From positions 1 to 42,049 of the forward strand of contig JAFZEX010000006.1 of the NCBI GenBank assembly GCA_017560425.1: a stretch of DNA of 42,049 bases. The letters are read 5' to 3'. The notes under the pieces are model-generated. The model was not told the DNA's origin and made no database searches. It saw only the letters and a program-made list of their open reading frames with translations. This document shows, piece after piece, positions 40,297 through 42,049 of this stretch; the stretch's first letter is position 1, and every line of letters begins with the position of its first letter. A program made the position numbers and the translations under genes. The DNA is from Alistipes sp. GTDB lineage: Bacteria > Bacteroidota > Bacteroidia > Bacteroidales > Rikenellaceae.

Positions 40297-41583
40297 ATGA
40301 GAAAGATATACCTAATCGTGGCTCGTGAGTTTACGGAGCGAGTACGCAAGAAGTCGTTTATAGTAACCACGCTCATCATGCCCCTCTTTATGGTTGGCAT
40401 GATGGTGGCACCCTCGCTCATGATGCTCTATGGCGGTAGCGAGCAGAAGCAGGTGGTTGTCGTTGATAAGTCGGGCTTTGTTGCCGAGCGCATGCAATCT
40501 TCCGAGGAGGTGGTGTTCTCTCAGCAGAACAACCTCACGAAGGAGGAGGCGTGCCAGATTTATAACACCGAGAGCGGTGTGTTTGGCATACTATATATAA
40601 ATGAGGCGGTCAAAGAGAGTGGCAATGTGCAGTTTATCACCAACTCATCGTCGTCGCTCATGCTCGAGGAGCTTATCGAGTCGCAGCTGAAGAATATCAT
40701 TGAGCGTGAGAAGCTTAAGGAGCGCTACAACATCGACAACCTCGACCAGATGTTGGCAGATGTTGCTACGCCTATCGTGCTCAACACCTTCGAGAATAAC
40801 GGCACGGGCAACGACGACGAGATGGAGAGCACCTCGGCGGGCATCAACTACATATTGGGCATTGTGCTCGGCATGTTGCTCTATATGGTCATCATCATCT
40901 ACGGACAGATGGTCCTTACGTCGGTTGTCGAGGAGAAGTCGAGCCGTGTTATTGACGTTATGGTAACCAGCTGCTCGCCCTTCCAGCTTATGATGGGCAA
41001 GATTCTCGGTATCGCCTCAGTTGCCCTCACGCAGATAGCCATCTGGGCGGTGCTCGTCATCTCTGCCTCTAAGTTCCTTATCCCTGCCCTCTTCTCGGCA
41101 GATGTTGCTGCTACGAGCGACATGATGCTCCAGGGTGTTATGGGCACGCTTGGCGACACGGGATATATCACCATGCTCTTTGCCTACCTCGCCTTGTTTA
41201 TCCTTGGCGGCTTCCTGCTCTACGCCTCGTTGTATGCAGCAGCAGGCTCGGCGGTCGATTCGGTGCAAGATGGTCAGCAGTTTAACACCATAATCATGAT
41301 GCCTATCATTCTTGCGATGATTGTCATGATGTCGGTATTCAACGACCCTAACTCGCCCATCGCCTTTTGGGCGTCGATGATACCATTTACCTCGCCCGTG
41401 GTGATGATTGCTCGCATACCTTTCGGCATCCCTACATGGGAGGTTGTGGTGTCGCTCGTGGTGCTCTACCTAAGCTTCATCCTCACCACCTATCTCTCGG
41501 CAAAGATCTACCGCATAGGCATCTTTATGCATGGTAAGCGACCTTCGTGGGGGGAGCTTGGACGTTGGATCCGCATGAAGTAA
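40297..41583 (+). CDS. ABC-2-type exporter permease (NatB-like)
   Basis: A 428-residue permease. It has a first transmembrane helix after RKKSFIVTTLIMP, a large extracytoplasmic domain of about 140 residues (QKQVVVVDKSGFVAER to about GNDDEMEST) and five further helices from about residue 190. EEKSSRVIDVMVTSCSPFQLMMGKILG is the typical ABC-2 coupling region. It forms the exporter with the ATPase upstream. A strong hairpin follows about 40 bases past the stop codon. Confidence 0.92.
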   Translation: MRKIYLIVAREFTERVRKKSFIVTTLIMPLFMVGMMVAPSLMMLYGGSEQKQVVVVDKSGFVAERMQSSEEVVFSQQNNLTKEEACQIYNTESGVFGILYINEAVKESGNVQFITNSSSSLMLEELIESQLKNIIEREKLKERYNIDNLDQMLADVATPIVLNTFENNGTGNDDEMESTSAGINYILGIVLGMLLYMVIIIYGQMVLTSVVEEKSSRVIDVMVTSCSPFQLMMGKILGIASVALTQIAIWAVLVISASKFLIPALFSADVAATSDMMLQGVMGTLGDTGYITMLFAYLALFILGGFLLYASLYAAAGSAVDSVQDGQQFNTIIMMPIILAMIVMMSVFNDPNSPIAFWASMIPFTSPVVMIARIPFGIPTWEVVVSLVVLYLSFILTTYLSAKIYRIGIFMHGKRPSWGELGRWIRMK

Positions 41584-41619
41584 TTTGTTGTGATAAGGGG
41601 TCATCTTCGACCTATCCCA

Positions 41620-41675
41620 AAAAGTTGAGCACCCGAGGCTGTACGTTTGAGTACTATCCTCGGGTGCTCACTTTT
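41620..41675 (+). terminator. Long hairpin after the ABC exporter operon
   Basis: AAAAGT-T-GAGCACCCGAGG (41620-41638) pairs with CCTCGGGTGCTC-ACTTTT (41658-41675) over 18 bp with one bulged T, and GTAC/GTAC pair within the loop. It is 36 bases after the permease stop codon. The T-rich 3' arm (CTTTT) supports a terminator role in both directions. GATAAG flanks it on both sides (41592-41597 and 41678-41683). Confidence 0.65.
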
Positions 41676-41703
41676 GCGATAAGCCAAATCTAACCCCTTC
41701 TGA

Positions 41704-41720
41704 CAAGAAATTGTTTCTTG
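41704..41720. promoter_or_regulatory. 17-bp palindrome similar to the ABC operator candidate
   Basis: CAAGAAA-TTG-TTTCTTG is a perfect inverted repeat with 7-bp arms. Its inner 15 bases, AAGAAATTGTTTCTT, differ from those of the palindrome at the ABC promoter (AAGAAATAATTTCTT) at only two central positions. The two may bind the same regulator. Confidence 0.45.
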
Positions 41721-41753
41721 CAGATTAAGGTGGGCTGGGGCATGGAAAGGAGT

Positions 41754-41780
41754 ACAGAGACAACAGAGACAACAGAGAAA
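41754..41780. repeat. Three 9-bp purine-rich tandem units
   Basis: ACAGAGACA, ACAGAGACA and ACAGAGAAA follow directly on one another. The 9-bp period is the same as that of the pyrimidine-rich array 38 bases downstream. Confidence 0.8.
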
Positions 41781-41817
41781 CTCGGGTATCAAAAAATAAT
41801 CTCTGCTCTCTCCGCTG

Positions 41818-41892
41818 TCCCTATTTTCCCTATTCTCCCTATTTTCCCTACTCTCCTTATTAACCTCGTGCAAAGCGCACCGCACCTTTCAC
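41818..41892. repeat. Intergenic repeat, copy 2 (9-bp tandem units plus 34-bp core)
   Basis: Five 9-bp units (TCCCTATTT, TCCCTATTC, TCCCTATTT, TCCCTACTC, TCCTTATTA) at 41818-41862 run into the core at 41859-41892, which contains CGTGCAAAGCGCACC. It matches copy 1 at 37406-37439 at 28 of 34 positions. GTGC-AAA-GCGC keeps the small hairpin through a G-U pair in the plus-strand RNA. Confidence 0.75.
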
Positions 41893-41909
41893 TTTCTAAA
41901 CAAAAAAAG

Positions 41910-41950
41910 AACCTGTCTAACAAGTTTTTTGTTAGGCAGGTTTTTGTTTT
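41910..41950 (+). terminator. Intrinsic terminator near the right edge
   Basis: AACCTGTCTAACAA (41910-41923) pairs with TTGTTAGGCAGGTT (41929-41942) over 14 bp with one G-U pair and a 5-base loop, followed by TTTTTGTTTT. An A-rich stretch before it could make it work in both directions. Its T-run contains the -33 TTTG of the next promoter. Confidence 0.85.
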
Positions 41951-41973
41951 ATATAGAAAAGTTTGTATCTTTG
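41943..41973 (+). promoter_or_regulatory. Consensus Bacteroidetes promoter reading out of the window
   Basis: TTTG (41943-41946) is followed after exactly 19 bases by TATCTTTG (41966-41973). Start of transcription is expected near 41980. The transcribed gene lies beyond base 42049; no start codon with a long frame is visible in the remaining 70 bases. Confidence 0.85.
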
Positions 41974-42049
41974 TATTGCGAGCTGTTCAGCTTTATCGGA
42001 AACTAAAAGAGAAAAAATAATATTTGATTGTTCAGCCGGGACTGTACGC

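Larger units (their letters stand above)
41584..42049. other. Right-edge intergenic stretch without a credible gene
   Basis: This 466-base stretch has no convincing coding frame. The frames that exist are low-complexity translations of tandem repeats. It holds a long hairpin (41620-41675), a 17-bp palindrome (41704-41720), two arrays of 9-bp repeats, copy 2 of an intergenic repeat, an intrinsic terminator (41910-41950) and a consensus promoter (41943-41973) that reads out of the window. Confidence 0.75.

Noticed and set aside
41601-41885. Minus-strand 94-codon open frame with an ENR-type repeat and Cys-rich stretch
   Set aside because: It is a translation of the 9-bp tandem arrays and the hairpin; composition is low-complexity and no family pattern, promoter or start context supports it.
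41718-42020. Plus-strand 100-codon open frame near the right edge
   Set aside because: It runs through the tandem arrays, the repeat core, the terminator and the promoter, so it is not coding.

Overview
The window looks like chromosomal core DNA of a Bacteroidales bacterium. A Rikenellaceae/Alistipes-like genome is my inference from protein style only. The support is a BamA gene followed by two OmpH/Skp genes, Bacteroidetes-only families (a DUF4296-like lipoprotein, WbqC-like, THUMP-like methyltransferase), almost no Shine-Dalgarno sequences, and promoters of the Bacteroidetes form TTTG-N18/19-TAnnTTTG. Genes are tightly packed, with many 1-40 base overlaps.

Layout. 1-564: a small excisionase-like gene touching the left edge, then tRNA-Cys(GCA) on the minus strand with its own promoter and terminator. 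565-6023 (minus): nadK, then uppS-bamA-ompH-ompH (cell-wall lipid carrier synthesis and outer-membrane protein assembly). 6077-9329 (plus): pdxJ, a CCA-adding-type nucleotidyltransferase and a membrane metallophosphoesterase. 9295-21458 (minus): one long gene run from a flippase promoter near 21.5 kb: flippase, holB, folK, a lipoprotein, an Ig-like surface protein with a glycine-rich tail, a beta-barrel protein, rbfA, an FtsX-type permease, a DUF4296-like lipoprotein, an amidohydrolase, a VWA protein and a pseudokinase-like/WG protein. 21622-25115 (minus): cvpA, rsgA, trmH and a class III aminotransferase, closed by a terminator. 25212-27218 (plus): a secreted GH2-fold protein that seems to lack both catalytic glutamates. 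27187-28642 (minus): prmA and wbqC-like. 28718-37316 (plus): xerD, an esterase-like hydrolase, an MBL hydrolase, comEC, a methyltransferase, a YihY-DUF2520 fusion, a KdsC-like HAD phosphatase and a TIR-transmembrane-DUF1566 protein. 37436-39254 (minus): a small membrane protein, a PhnP-like MBL hydrolase and an SDR. 39357-41583 (plus): an ABC-2 exporter pair with a palindromic operator candidate. 41584-42049: no credible gene, but hairpins, two 9-bp tandem arrays, a second copy of an intergenic repeat, a terminator and a good promoter reading out of the window.

Most of the window is housekeeping. The best candidates for undescribed biology are (i) the TIR-TM-DUF1566 receptor-like protein at the end of a housekeeping operon, (ii) the VWA + pseudokinase/WG pair, (iii) the GH2 pseudo-enzyme, (iv) the YihY-DUF2520 fusion and (v) an intergenic repeat family made of a 34-bp core and 9-bp tandem units, found twice. 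No CRISPR array, complete insertion sequence, rRNA or phage structural gene was seen.
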